Source: Alisma plantago-aquatica
Lineage: Eukaryota; Streptophyta; Magnoliopsida; Alismatales; Alismataceae
Direction of reading: 5' to 3'
DNA: 64,000 bases
NCBI GenBank assembly: GCA_963693085.1
Contig: OY856410.1
Coordinates: forward strand, 887,543,835-887,607,834
Below the pieces are notes generated by a model. It was given only the letters and a program-made list of their open reading frames with translations, was not told the origin of the DNA and ran no database searches. A program made the translations under genes and the position numbers. The first letter of the stretch is position 1, and every line of letters starts with the position of its first letter. This document shows positions 12,141 through 23,706 of this stretch, one piece after another.

Positions 12141-14552
12141 GAGTGCAGGTTGTGCAGAATCAGTCAATTGCAATTTCAATCAATCTGATACTCCAATCAA
12201 TGTGTCCAACACCTTGAACAATATGATATTGAGCTATCAATTGATTGAGTGTTTAATTGAACTACTAAACTCCTTTAGTAATCAATCTAAACATTGCTTG
12301 TGGACAAAACTCCTCTTCCAGGTTAAATCCTATGTGTGTGACCCTGTAGGTCCATTTCACATTGGCAGTGAAAGTCCATAACACTTATGACTTCACAAGA
12401 AAAGAGTGGTGCCTAGTCACACATCAGTGCTACCCAAGTGAAAGTAGAAAGTTGGAGAATAACCTTCATCCTACAATCTGTGAATGGTGTTACAGTGAAT
12501 GTATAATTCCTTTGTCACTGATATCCCGAATGAACTCGAGGCATGGAACAGTCATCCTGTCAACGTTCATTCACTTTCTTGATCTCAGAGTAGATTGGAA
12601 GAGATATGTATGACATCAATATCACATACTGATTCACACATGCGTGCACGCCTTTCTCAATCCTACTCATCAAGTGGCCATGGATATCAAACTCCCTCAG
12701 GAGGGACAAATCCCATATCTATCACTCACCCCTCAAAAGCCCCATGTGTCAAAGCCACCCAATCATCACCTTTATAACAACCCATGTTTCAAGACTGCGT
12801 TTGATGATGTCAAAGTGTGCCCAAAGACATGTGTTGAGTGCAGTGATTTCAGGTCTAAGAATCACACTCACCACCATCACTGTGAGGACTGACTGTGACT
12901 ACCATGTCATGGTTCAATGTGTCAAACTCACGGTGGGTCTGTCCGGTACACTTGTTCTCTAACAAGTACATATGTGTTTGGTTTGATATCTCTATATCAT
13001 GACTAATGAGATTCTGTCATCAACCAACACCACAATCTAGTCTTGTGTGTCATTGTTGTCTATCAACCTTCCATAATGACATCCGACTAGGGGCATAACA
13101 AGAATGTACAAAATCTTAGCATCCGTATGATCTCATCGTTCAGGTCCTCAACCTGAAAGCATACATCATTGAGTACTGTAATTCTTTATACATTCAATAT
13201 GTTCTATCACTATCTCATATGACTGAACCAGAAAGAATTGTAAGCTTGCCTTTGATGTTTATCAAATCAATCTCAATGTATCCCACCAATCATCCCATGA
13301 TTGGCTCTCAAGGCATACATACCAACAATAACAACAAGAATATAATCAAAGGCATAATCATTATCTTGATTTCATTCAGTAACATGAAATGCTAAAGCAT
13401 AATCTTTAATCATACATAGCAAGCAACTCATTCAAAATACACATGCATAATGACATTGCCCATTTACCTTATTGGAGCAAAACCTAATCTTAGTCTCCTT
13501 GATCCTGAGTCAAGTCCTAGGTTCCTGAAATTAATAATGGTTTGCATCATTATTAATTTAATTACACCTTAAACCCTAATTGTCTCAAACTTGACACTTC
13601 GTGAAAACCAAACCAAAACATATCTCAAAACCTTGACCATTGGATAGATCTCGAAAAATTGAGCAAAATTCATATATAACTTGTCCCCATATGATCTACC
13701 AATTAAAAGTTTTGATTTTTCATGCATTGGCCAATAAAAAATCTAGGAAAATCCAAATAGGAGAATCAATTATCAAAGAGTTGCGGGTCCTACCTAGCTG
13801 GCCCAATCAGGGGCCGCCAGCTAGTGAACAAACTCACCATTTGCGAAAAAGAGACAAGGGCGCTCAAATCCCAAAAATACCCACGGTCGCACAATAGATG
13901 AATTAGATTCATAGGGGCAAAATTGGTAAAACCCTACCTTACATCTTCTTCTTCGAACCAAAACTTGAAAAACACAAATAGCATGAAATCAGTGAGAACT
14001 GGAGATTCCAAATCCTAGTTCCAATTCGCTTCTTTGGGAACAAAGGTATTAGACACCTTCTTCATCGCTGGTCGAAGCCAATGAGCCCAGAGTTGGGTAG
14101 TTTCTGCAGTCTGGGGTCCAGAACCACCTGCCGCCATGGTTACCGCCGAAGAAGGTATCTGGTCAGAGGGAAACCACACGCAAACAGGGCAACTTTACAA
14201 ACCAAAGCCGAGAACACCTTCTCCGGGACGAGGTGAAGATGAAGGGCATAAATCGGCATCAAAAGACCCACACATTTTCCCAGGCGGTGAGTACCGGTGA
14301 AGCTTAGAAAACACACCTACAGGACTCGATGTTCTAAGGATGCTGACAAAAAAACAAAAGCAGTGCAAGGAGGGTAAGAGGTCATGGATGCTTACCGGGT
14401 TCACAATTGTACCGAAAAGGGCAGAGGGGACTGGTGCTGGAAGGTGCTCGTCGGAGATGCAAATCGAGTAGGAGGCAGTGATTTGGGGTGCAGGAGATGA
14501 AATTGAGTGAAGAGGGTGGTCTCTCTAGGGTTTACGATTGTTTTCAGCCCCT

Positions 14553-14560
14553 CATATATA
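14553..14560 (-). promoter_or_regulatory. TATA box of the gypsy solo LTR
   Basis: On the minus strand CCTATATATGAGGGGC is followed by a C/T-rich leader-like stretch (AACCCTAGAGAGACC at about 14520). This is the usual order of TATA box and transcription start in an LTR and sets the LTR orientation. Confidence 0.5.
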
Positions 14561-15314
14561 GGTTTGGGCGTTGATAAAACCTCCTGTAAAACTAGGACGG
14601 CGAGGAGAGTCCAAGCTCGATTGGGCGTTTCTCAATAGGGCACCAAAACCCCACGAACCAGGGACCATTGAGTTCATGGTTTGCTCCTAATCGCGATGGT
14701 GAAAGAATCATCAAAAACCATGGTTTGTTGAGGGAGAACCGAGCCGGAGAGGATTGCGCCAGAGACCTGCTGCATACGGTCTCCTACCCGAGGTAGGAGA
14801 CGGGTCCAACACCCTCAGATCGTCATCTGATGGTCCGGACAGATGGCATAAACAAGCGAAGCGCATGACATTTAAATGAAAGCAAAACCATATGAAATCG
14901 ACGAAATTAAATAAAAATAATTAGGTTTTAGGGTTTAAACTATAATGAAACTTACCAAAAATGATTAAGGGTTCAAACAAAGTCCGATTAGGCTCAAATT
15001 TTGACCATAAGCTAATTAGAGGGTCTAGAATCTCTCTATCCAATTGGATTTGCATTTTGTTGCTCTTTTGTCACCAATTTCATGTAGGTTGCTAATTGAA
15101 TACATGCATTATGAAAAATGTGACATTAATAGAATTATCATTTACTAAATGAGCTATTTAAGCCAAAGCTAGGTTTATGGGATTATTTCATCATATATTG
15201 AACTAAGAGGTCCCATTGAATTCCATTTTGTTAGATAAAATCTTAAACTTTCAAGCTAGGGTTTCACATTAAGGTACATTAATAGATCTAGGATTTTGAG
15301 GATGTTACAGAACC

Positions 15315-18300
15315 ACTAGAGTAGATATTTTTATCCAGAATGCTTTTGACTCTCCATTTGGGTACCCATGTTTAGAGGAGGAGTGAAGTTTTTACCAGTC
15401 ATCTATTTAGTCGTTGAGAACAGATGTCTCAAGTTCAATTACAAACCGAATAACTTGTTAGCAGTCTTAGAGTAACACGTCTTCTCTAGGTCTTGTATGG
15501 TAAGATTGTAGCTTGCTATGAATATTTCACATGTCTTGATACACTTTATGTGGGTTTAGGGAATAGTAAGATGAATAAGAGATTAATAAAGTATCTTCAA
15601 ATGTTGCTTCACTATTTGTAGTTATCTAGAGTAACCTGCCATTTGTATGTTTTTGAATGATTAGTTCCCTTTGATATTTATCAAGTATGTTTAGATATTG
15701 ATTTACGTATTAAACTTATCTATAGCATATTCCATTTATATGTTATTAAATGACTTCTTCCTTCTTCTTCTTCAAATGAAGTTGCTTAAGATTATGTCTA
15801 GAACTATTTTAGTGTTTTTAACTATTTCATTGAAATAGTATTTCACTAGGATAGTACCTCATCACTCTACTAAAAACAATTAGGTAGACCCGAAGCATAT
15901 GGAGATCTACATGTAAATTTGATGTCTTGCCACAAGTCGTATGCTAGAGAGGTTAAAATAGTTAGTCCCTATCACTCTAGGTCCTTGTACAAAGAGTAGT
16001 ATATGGATGAAGTTGTAACAAATTTTGATAATGACAATGTTTGTATCTAATAGTCAAGCCAACAATCATGTATTTTTGAAAGATAGTATGGATATCTTAA
16101 TATATCCTTTTATGTTTGCAATCATATCAAAGATAAATTTTTCATTACTCAGATGAAGTTAATTTATGTGATTGGTTTTAATATGTTGTTCAGGTTTCAA
16201 AAAGAGATAAAACAAGTTAAGATGTGATTAGTTTTCTTGTACTGACCTTTTGCTCTAATTTCATGATGTATAAGTGATTGTGAAATCTAGGTGTGACAGT
16301 TATACTCAACATGTAATTACTTTATTTTTTTATGATTCAAGAACAATTTGAAAGGCAAGAATCTCTCTTAATGGTTATTTTCTTTAACTGAATCACCTTT
16401 TTGGAATCTTTATTTGTTGACATCTACTTAGATGATTTCATATCTCTATTTGATTGGGATCCTTGATGAATTTATTGTTGTATTTTTCTTACTAAATCCC
16501 AATTCCTTATTGTATGCACATGCTAGCTAATAATGAAAATTTTTACTATTTCTTCTCTTGTGGTGTTTTCTTCCAAACCCTTAGGTAAAGAGGACATTAT
16601 AAGGATGACTAAGTTGACTACATCATGGAAATGTCTAGATGATATTCATTGGGAGAAAGAATTGAAGTGATTGGACTACCCTCTCCATCTAGGATAGATC
16701 ACTAGTTGAGTTTCATTGGGAGATAACATTGAAGTGATTGGACAACCCTCTCCATCTAGGATTAGTGATATATATTGCAGCGCAGGTACTCATATATATA
16801 GGTGATAATTTGTAATCTTGTAAAATTGTATACTCATGAATATAGTCTATCGTTGCTATCCGTCGTGTTTTGAACATACTAAACTAATTAATATTATGAC
16901 ATGTAAAAGAATTATGTTGGTATTTGGTATTGGGATTATTCCTTCAATTTAATTAGGTAAGGTATGCATCCCCTCTAGGGTCTCACTTCTTACAAAACCC
17001 TATTTGATATTCCATGATTAATGATAATGTACATCAACGACCTATATAGGGTTACATAACTACCTAATAAAGGAATATGTATAGGAACCACAAAGGATAA
17101 GTTAATATATTCAGAATAGTTGATTATTAATGCTTTGACACCATACTTAGAAGGAGTATCATCCATGAGGGGATCAAATCATGTCTTATTTTATGAAAAA
17201 ATATATCTGAAGGAACACACACTATCAAGTATGATGGAAAATATGTATTTTTTTGATCAAAACATGATACTAAAGCATTTCGACAAGGTAAAATTTAAGG
17301 ATTGCATTATGTTAAAACTTTACAAGTTGCTTCACCATAATGATGTTAGACTAAATTAAAAGTACAACATTCTATGCAAAGGACCAGTTGCATAGGATAA
17401 CCTGGTCATCCCAATCCATCCTTGAAATCCAATGTCCATATGCTCATCCTAAATCATCTTCCTCTAATTCCATTTACTTTGGTGGTTTGCAAACAACACC
17501 AAAAGAAGGGAGAAACAGGGATTATGTATCACAAAAATCTTGAGTGTGCATAAAATAAATATTTAGACTTTAAAAGGATGTAAGTTTAATAATAAGATGT
17601 TCACAATAAAAAGAGGTCTATAAATGTTGGCAAGGTCAAGAGAAAGTTTAATCATTGAATGCATATAAAATAATGATTAAAATATATTGATACACTATAT
17701 ATTAGAGAAAATAATTCATGATTATATAGTTTCTTACCTTTTTGCCATATTAGAAATAACAATCGAAACAAAGTGCATGTATATTATCACAAAGACTAGA
17801 ATTATCATACCAGGTCTATGGGCACCATTAATTGAAAGACACAAAAAGAGCAATAAGACCATAGTACCCAACATATTAAACATGTAAAGGGGATGAAAAT
17901 CCTAGTTCCAATAAGATTGACCAAAACCTTAGTGCCTAAATATATCACTTTTGGTAGGGGGAATAAAACCCCACAGAAATAAAACCTCAGTGCCTCAAGT
18001 ATGATTAAATTGCTAGTAGATATGACTAGTCCAAATCTCACATGAATTTTATAGAAGGTATGATAATGAGTGAAGTCCATTTATTATCCATGTACAAAAG
18101 AGATGAGAACATCCAACATATGGCAACTGGTGTCATAGTATAGACAAATAAGGATACCCCAAATCTTAATGACGAATAACTAAGAAAACTTATAATACTA
18201 AAAAATATTTGAATAAGAATTTTCAAAAGTGATGAGTTTATGATATAATTTATGATTCATGTCCTAAGGAAGAATATTAGTTTTTCTAAGTAATTAATTA

Positions 18301-20336
18301 CCAACTAAAGGATAGATGCACATACCCGAAATCTAAATCCAACACGTCCACTATCAAACCTATGTCATACTAGTGTCTCAAAAGTACCTAATAACACTTT
18401 AAATGAGTCTAGAGTTAATATTTCGTTAATTTTACAAACCTTAAAAATCACCATATTGTTAATATTGAATCATGATCAAGTAGAGGATAATTACAAAAGT
18501 TCATAACATATATTGTTCTATTTTTCTAAGATTCTAATTAAAATTATGAACATCGTAAGACAAACATAACTCCTAAATTCACTATACAAGAACTTCAACC
18601 ATATAATAGGATTACCCTTGCACTAATTAATTAAACTTTAATATCTTATTGAATATGACCATTCGTTCGATGACACTAAAAACCTATGCAACTAGAACAT
18701 GGTTAGGAAAAGTAAGACTCGAATGCCCTCTGGCAAAGTGTGCCATTAGGACATAATTGAGGACTTGAAGGGAGACACTATCACCTCGATTCCTTGCTCT
18801 ACTATGATGGAGAAGTAGATATCGAAGAGTTCAAAGGTGAGCTAATCATTTGTGAAAAAACAATGACTGGACTTGAAGTCATGCCCACTAAACTCCTGAG
18901 CCACCCTGACCTCAGCAAGATCAAATGTGAGGTTGGGACATGAACTAACACCCATAACGTTATCCCACATTGGAAGAAAGTGAAGATGAATACTAGGTAC
19001 TTAGAACAAGTTGAGTTAGTGTAAAAACTACCTAAAAAGCATTTGAGGGGGCTCCTCAAAGTCAAAGTGACCTAGAACCACAAAGATACCACACAACTCC
19101 TTAAGAATATCACAATACACCATACAATACAAATAGAAGAGAAAGAAATGGTTTTGGCATTCTACCAAGAATCAATTAGAATTTTGATCATGGAGGAGTC
19201 AAGATGACTTTGTAGACAACATCTAGATCATTTTTGCAGAGTGGAAAGTAATAGGTTTCTCCATCGCAACCACTCCCTTGGTGACTTCATAACTAGGGTT
19301 GAGGTGAGGAATCAACACCTTCTCTAATAAAATGTAGTTTCCTTTTGGCTTTTAGGAAGAAGGTGGAAGAAAAGAAGATAAAGGAGGATAAGAGATGGGT
19401 GGTGGCTAGGATTTGATAGAATGTTGCAGAAAGAATGAGATAACAAAATAGGGAGGAAAATAGGAAGAAATGAGGCGGAGGAAGAGAATGGTCTCCAATT
19501 TATAGGATGTGTCTGTAGTTTACAAAAAGAGAAGGAGTTCACTCAAGGAGGAGGGAAGCATTATAAGAAAAAGTTAATGAAACTTATATGAATGAATTCT
19601 ATCAATTAGATCAATTAATATGTTTCTTTGGTAGAAAAACATGTTTTTTGGTAATGAAAATTGACATTTAGACTAATTAAGAGATGATAAATATGGTTTT
19701 AACTACAATTTCTCCTTTTAAACTCATTTGGTATTTTCCATATTCACTTGCATTGGAAGTATTCAATTAATGCATTTATTTTCTTTCTTAATGAAAATAA
19801 TGTAATAATTCATGTTTTTCTAATTTCCCTCACCCAATAAGCCTAAGAAGATTCTAATCTACCAAAATCAAGGTCAAAAACTTACTAAGGTTGAATTTGT
19901 AAAAGTAACTCCAAATGATGACTAAATTAATTGATTTATCCTAAACCTCATTTAAAAGGATACTAGCTAGTACTTTGTAGTTCTTCACTCCAATTACTCC
20001 TAGTTTAAGATAAGTAGGGGGAAGGAATTGATACTGATATACTCAAAATGGGTTTAATAAAAGTAGAATTAGGCTATATACCTAGGTTCAAGTTTGTGAC
20101 CACATTCCGCCCATTAAAGGAATTTTGTACCTGATTTTTTTTCCATTCGTTAACTAGATGATGAAGCCCTAGATTGGGTCTTCTTTGTTTTCTTATTTCT
20201 CATTTTGCATGTTAAGATATGAATAATGCATAATTTATTCTTAATAAATCATATTTCATGTCAAATGAACTTATGATGTATTTTTCATTATTTTATATGT
20301 ACTTAAATGCTATTTGATGGTAGGAGGTGCATCTGA
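15315..20336. other. Unassigned AT-rich sequence
   Basis: About 5 kb with only short frames (the longest is 91 codons). I see no domain, RNA gene or LTR end. A purine-rich tract lies at about 19360-19470. It is probably old, unrecognisable repeat or intergenic DNA. Confidence 0.4.
16645..16762. repeat. Two-copy tandem repeat, 67-bp period
   Basis: The phrase TTCATTGGGAGA...GAAGTGATTGGAC...CCATCTAGGAT occurs at 16645-16695 and again at 16712-16762 with a few differences. Confidence 0.8.
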
Positions 20337-21320
20337 GTATTTGTTACAACCCCAATTTTTGGGATCATCTGGTGAGAAATGTAATTTCTCATATTAAAGA
20401 TAATTGGACAAAGAATGGTATAATTTGTTTTGAATACATGGATTTCGTTTACAATAGCCTTGATGTTTGTGTTGTGGGCTTTATTGGCTATTGGGCCCAA
20501 TAACAAGGAAATAACAAAGAAAATTCAATTCGCAATTGAATAATTGAATATTTGAGAAAAGGAAGAGGTAGAAACCTCTAGAAGGCAAAGAGATGTAATC
20601 CAAGGATGGATTTTGTGCCTCTTGGGTTCCTTGGGTTCCAAGGAGTCCAAAGTTGCATAAAGAGTGCAATTAGAAAAGAAAAGATTAATTAACTATTTCT
20701 TTATTAAGAAAGAAATTGAAAATAATGGTAAAATGTGGGAAATTAGTGGAAAGAGGCATAAATGATATTCCTTGGTGAAATTTCGTATCCATGAGGTTGC
20801 TAATATTAAAAGGGATGCCAATGAGGAAAATAAAAGAGAAATAAAGAGAAATCCTCAAAAAGGGGTTTTTTAATGAGAAATAAAAAAGATAATGTGAAAT
20901 AATGAATAAAGATGCATCTAGAAGGATAATAAGTATCCAACAAAAAGAATTTCGAAATAATGGAGTGTCTTGGGTTCCAAGGAGTCCCAATAAAGAGGAA
21001 AGAAAGAGAGAATGCCAAAATTGCAAAATAAAAGGATAATGTGATACATTATTAATGAATTTTGTGTTGTTTTTCAAAATGTGGTATTTTCTATTAAAAG
21101 GAAACATGATTTCGTGGCAAATAACTAAAAGGCAAGTTTAAAGACAACAAGAAAGAGGAATTTCGAATTCCTAAATATCCATGCAATAAGGAATATCAAG
21201 GAAGTAAAAGTTAATGAAGAAAGAGAGAGATGGTTGCTTCACAACCAAGGAAAGTGTATTTCCTTTCGAGTTGGGACTTGAGTCCTCATGAGGAACGCCT
21301 TAGGGCTTCATACTCCACCC

Positions 21321-21328
21321 TATATATA
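21321..21328 (+). promoter_or_regulatory. TATA box of the solo LTR
   Basis: TATATATA within CACCCTATATATAGGG, about 980 bp into the LTR, with a pyrimidine-rich stretch (CTCTCTCCTTTTTCC) about 50 bp downstream. Confidence 0.6.
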
Positions 21329-23383
21329 GGGTAGCGACCTTAGTTAGAGTTTAAAGATGGAATCTCACGCAACTCTCTCCTTTTTCCTTGTTCCTTACGT
21401 ATAAACCATAGTCGAGGGTATAGCTCTATTCCTGGAACGTTTGAGGGTTCTGGTTTGATCTGGTTGGAGGCTCGAAGTACCCACGTAGCTACAGGGTAAC
21501 TTGGTGATCGTTTCTCCGCTCTAACCTGGACGCAAGAGCACTAGATGTGCTGCATGGTCGGCCACATAGGCGGACCTGGCCTGCGCAAGTCGGCGACTTT
21601 GGGTGCGCATTTTGGGTATCCAGTGGAGCGCCATGGAGCGCCGGAGGTGGAGGGACCTTTCCCTATGGTCTTCGGGGTCCAGGAGAGGGTGGAGAAGGAC
21701 CGCAAGCCGCAGCTAGGGCTGCTGCGGCGGCCGTTCTCGAGCTTGAAGATGAAGGAAGGACGTTGGACAATTCTGCCCTCTGTGGGGCTAAGGAGCAATT
21801 CACTTAACCCAGGGGCATTTCAGTCTTTTCGTCATGTTTCCAAACAAGACATGTAACGTTGCATGAGAAACAGACGACGTGGCGGCTCCTCATTGGTCGG
21901 AAGTAAGTGATTTTGTTAAAATCGTAACTTTTTAATGGTAACTCCAATTAGGACAAGTAATATATGTATTTTGATCAGAAAAATGCAAGAAATCCAATAA
22001 AAATAGTTTTATAGCCTGAATCTGATCATAGTTCGAAATGTAGTGTAAATTATCATCTTTAATGAATTAAAGATTAAGAAACCCTATTTTGAAATGAATA
22101 AAGTGTTTAATAGGGTTTAATCGATCATTAGAGTTGATGTTAACCTGTTAAATGTAAAAAGGTACATTATGCTAAAAAAGGAAGAACTTTGCACATGATT
22201 AGTCTAATTTAGAGTTTATGTGCATAAATATGCTTGAAATTAGAAAAGTACATAAAGTTATCATCTTTAATGTTTTAATTAAGGGAAAACCCTTAGATTT
22301 GATGGTAAATGGTCTTAATGACATTATTTGGATAATTCAAGCTGATATTAACCTGTTGTTAATAAAGGAGAAAATAAGATCTAAAAAGATGATCTTTTTA
22401 TATAACTGGCTTAATTTAGGGTTTCGTGCATGATTATGCATTAATGTGCTTGAAAACGCTAATTTAGGAGAATATGTCTTTTAATTGGTTTAAGTGTCCA
22501 AATCCATGAATAAATAGGGATGTGATGATCCTAAGTCAATTTGGGTATAAAAGACTATTAAATGGATAGTTGAGCAATTAAGGTTCATATAAATGGAAAA
22601 GGATATTTTAGGGTTTGTTAACCTAAAAGGGATAAAGTTTGAGAAATTGATCTAAGAAACCCTAATGAATATTAATGAAACCTTAATGCGGATTAGAAAC
22701 CCTAGAAAGAGAATCCAAGTCAATAAAGTAGATTCTTGATAAAGTGTGTAATAAATAGAGTACATATTCTTTTTAGGAATTATGTGATGATTAAATTACT
22801 TGCTTGGATCGGTTGATTGGATTGATTGTATATACATGAAGTATATGTTGAATAATCTGCATGACTCATCAAATCAGGTATGTGGTTACGCTTATGAATA
22901 ATCGCTCTAGTTTCACGGCGATTCCCGAAGTTTTAATCGGTTGCTTGAAAATAACTTTTGGTTGTTTATTTATTTCATGCAACTATAAAGTGACTATGAT
23001 TATCACTATAAATGTGTGTATATAACTTACTAGATCTGGGTCCACCTCTATTGCTTTGAAAAGGCTAAGAAAAAAGGGGTAATCCTAGAGCAAGGTCTAG
23101 GTTACCGAGAGTTAGAAACTGGGCTACCTACGTGTAGTGCCATGAGACTCATTAGCCTGCCGTGAGTTAAGGAGTGGGCTACTTACGAGTAGTGCCATGT
23201 GACTCAACCCTAGAAATTGGTTCACTTATAGGTGGATCATGAGGGGTTTAATGGGGACAACATAGAGGATAGGGTACTCTTGGATCGCGGAGTTATATCT
23301 AAAATGTAATCTTGGTTGTTAAATGATTAATTGAATGATTACATTGTTAACGTATTTACATGATTATTATTCCCCCCACATAC

Positions 23384-23416
23384 CAGCTTCGGCTGACCGA
23401 CGTTTTGTTTGTCGGT
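23384..23416 (+). other. Twin hairpins near the LTR 3' end, one with a UUCG loop
   Basis: CAGC-TTCG-GCTG (23384-23395) is a perfect 4-bp stem closed C/G around a UUCG tetraloop. It is followed at once by ACCGAC (23396-23401) paired with GTCGGT (23411-23416) around a 9-base loop. In RNA both should fold. They lie after the TATA box, in the transcribed part of the LTR. Confidence 0.55.
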
Positions 23417-23706
23417 GTTTTAGGTACAAGCCAAAAGGACAAATAGTAAATCATCATATTGTGAAATACATGAAGTAAAATACAAGGAGGATTAGTTAGA
23501 GTTAAGTGGATATAAGTTAGAGATCCAAGTTTTCAAAAAGGTATGCAAAAATTTATTTTCTTACAGCTTTTCAGTATAGTAGGTTAAAATTTGATAATTA
23601 TTCTTGGTTAATTGCCGAACCTTTGATCCGGAAGTTATGGGTGCGGCTTCGACCTCTCGGTCTCCCTTTATTGGGGGTTATCGGGAGGTGGGGTCGTAAT
23701 AGTATT

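Larger units (their letters stand above)
5549..13327 (-). mobile_element. Ty1-copia retrotransposon, degenerate, truncated 3' LTR
   Basis: In minus-strand order: 5' LTR (13327-11087), tRNA-Met primer site (11085-11071), long leader, gag (9727-8912), ruined pol with recognisable RT and RNase H remnants (about 7860-6524), polypurine tract (about 6523-6511) and a 3' LTR (6510-5549) that keeps only the first 962 bp. The 962 bp shared by both LTRs align over the same length with few differences, so they derive from one element. Pol is much shorter than in intact relatives between gag and RT, so internal deletion is likely. The element sits inside a gypsy LTR. Pol order fits copia because RT comes last, although the integrase itself cannot be read. 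Confidence 0.85.
11087..13327 (-). repeat. Intact 5' LTR of the copia element (2241 bp)
   Basis: On the minus strand it begins TGTTGG at 13327 and ends CCAACA at 11087, perfect 6-bp inverted ends. U3 runs from 13327 to the TATA box near 11645 and includes two palindrome clusters (12028-12140 and 11751-11882). R and U5 follow, ending beside the primer site. It is long for a copia LTR. Confidence 0.85.
4678..15309 (-). mobile_element. Gypsy-type solo LTR split by a copia insertion
   Basis: Two blocks, 4678-5548 and 13328-15309, together make one LTR of about 2.85 kb read on the minus strand. The minus-strand start is TGTAACATCC (ending at 15309) and the end is GGGGCGTTATA (at 4678), consistent with TGTAAC...GTTACA ends with one point change. 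The pentamer GAACC flanks both outer ends (4673-4677 and 15310-15314), which is the target-site duplication. With one LTR between duplications and no internal region, this is a solo LTR left by recombination. Assignment to gypsy rests on the TGTAAC/GTTACA ends and general layout, not on protein sequence. Bases near 5548 may have been lost when the copia end was truncated. Confidence 0.7.
20342..23701 (+). mobile_element. Gypsy-type solo LTR (3.36 kb)
   Basis: It begins TGTTACAACCCC at 20342 and ends GGTCGTAATA at 23701 (probably once GTAACA). GTATT lies on both sides (20337-20341 and 23702-23706) as target duplication. A TATA box at 21321 is followed by a C/T-rich leader with transcription-start-like context, giving plus orientation. 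There is no internal region or second LTR, so this is a solo LTR. Frames of 60-100 codons at 21541-21856 overlap on both strands in a GC-rich patch and are not convincing genes. The superfamily is inferred from ends and layout. Confidence 0.7.

Noticed and set aside
21541..21856. Overlapping frames of about 85-103 codons as a gene
   Set aside because: Three frames on both strands are open together because the patch is GC-rich and stop-poor; it is in the transcribed part of a solo LTR.
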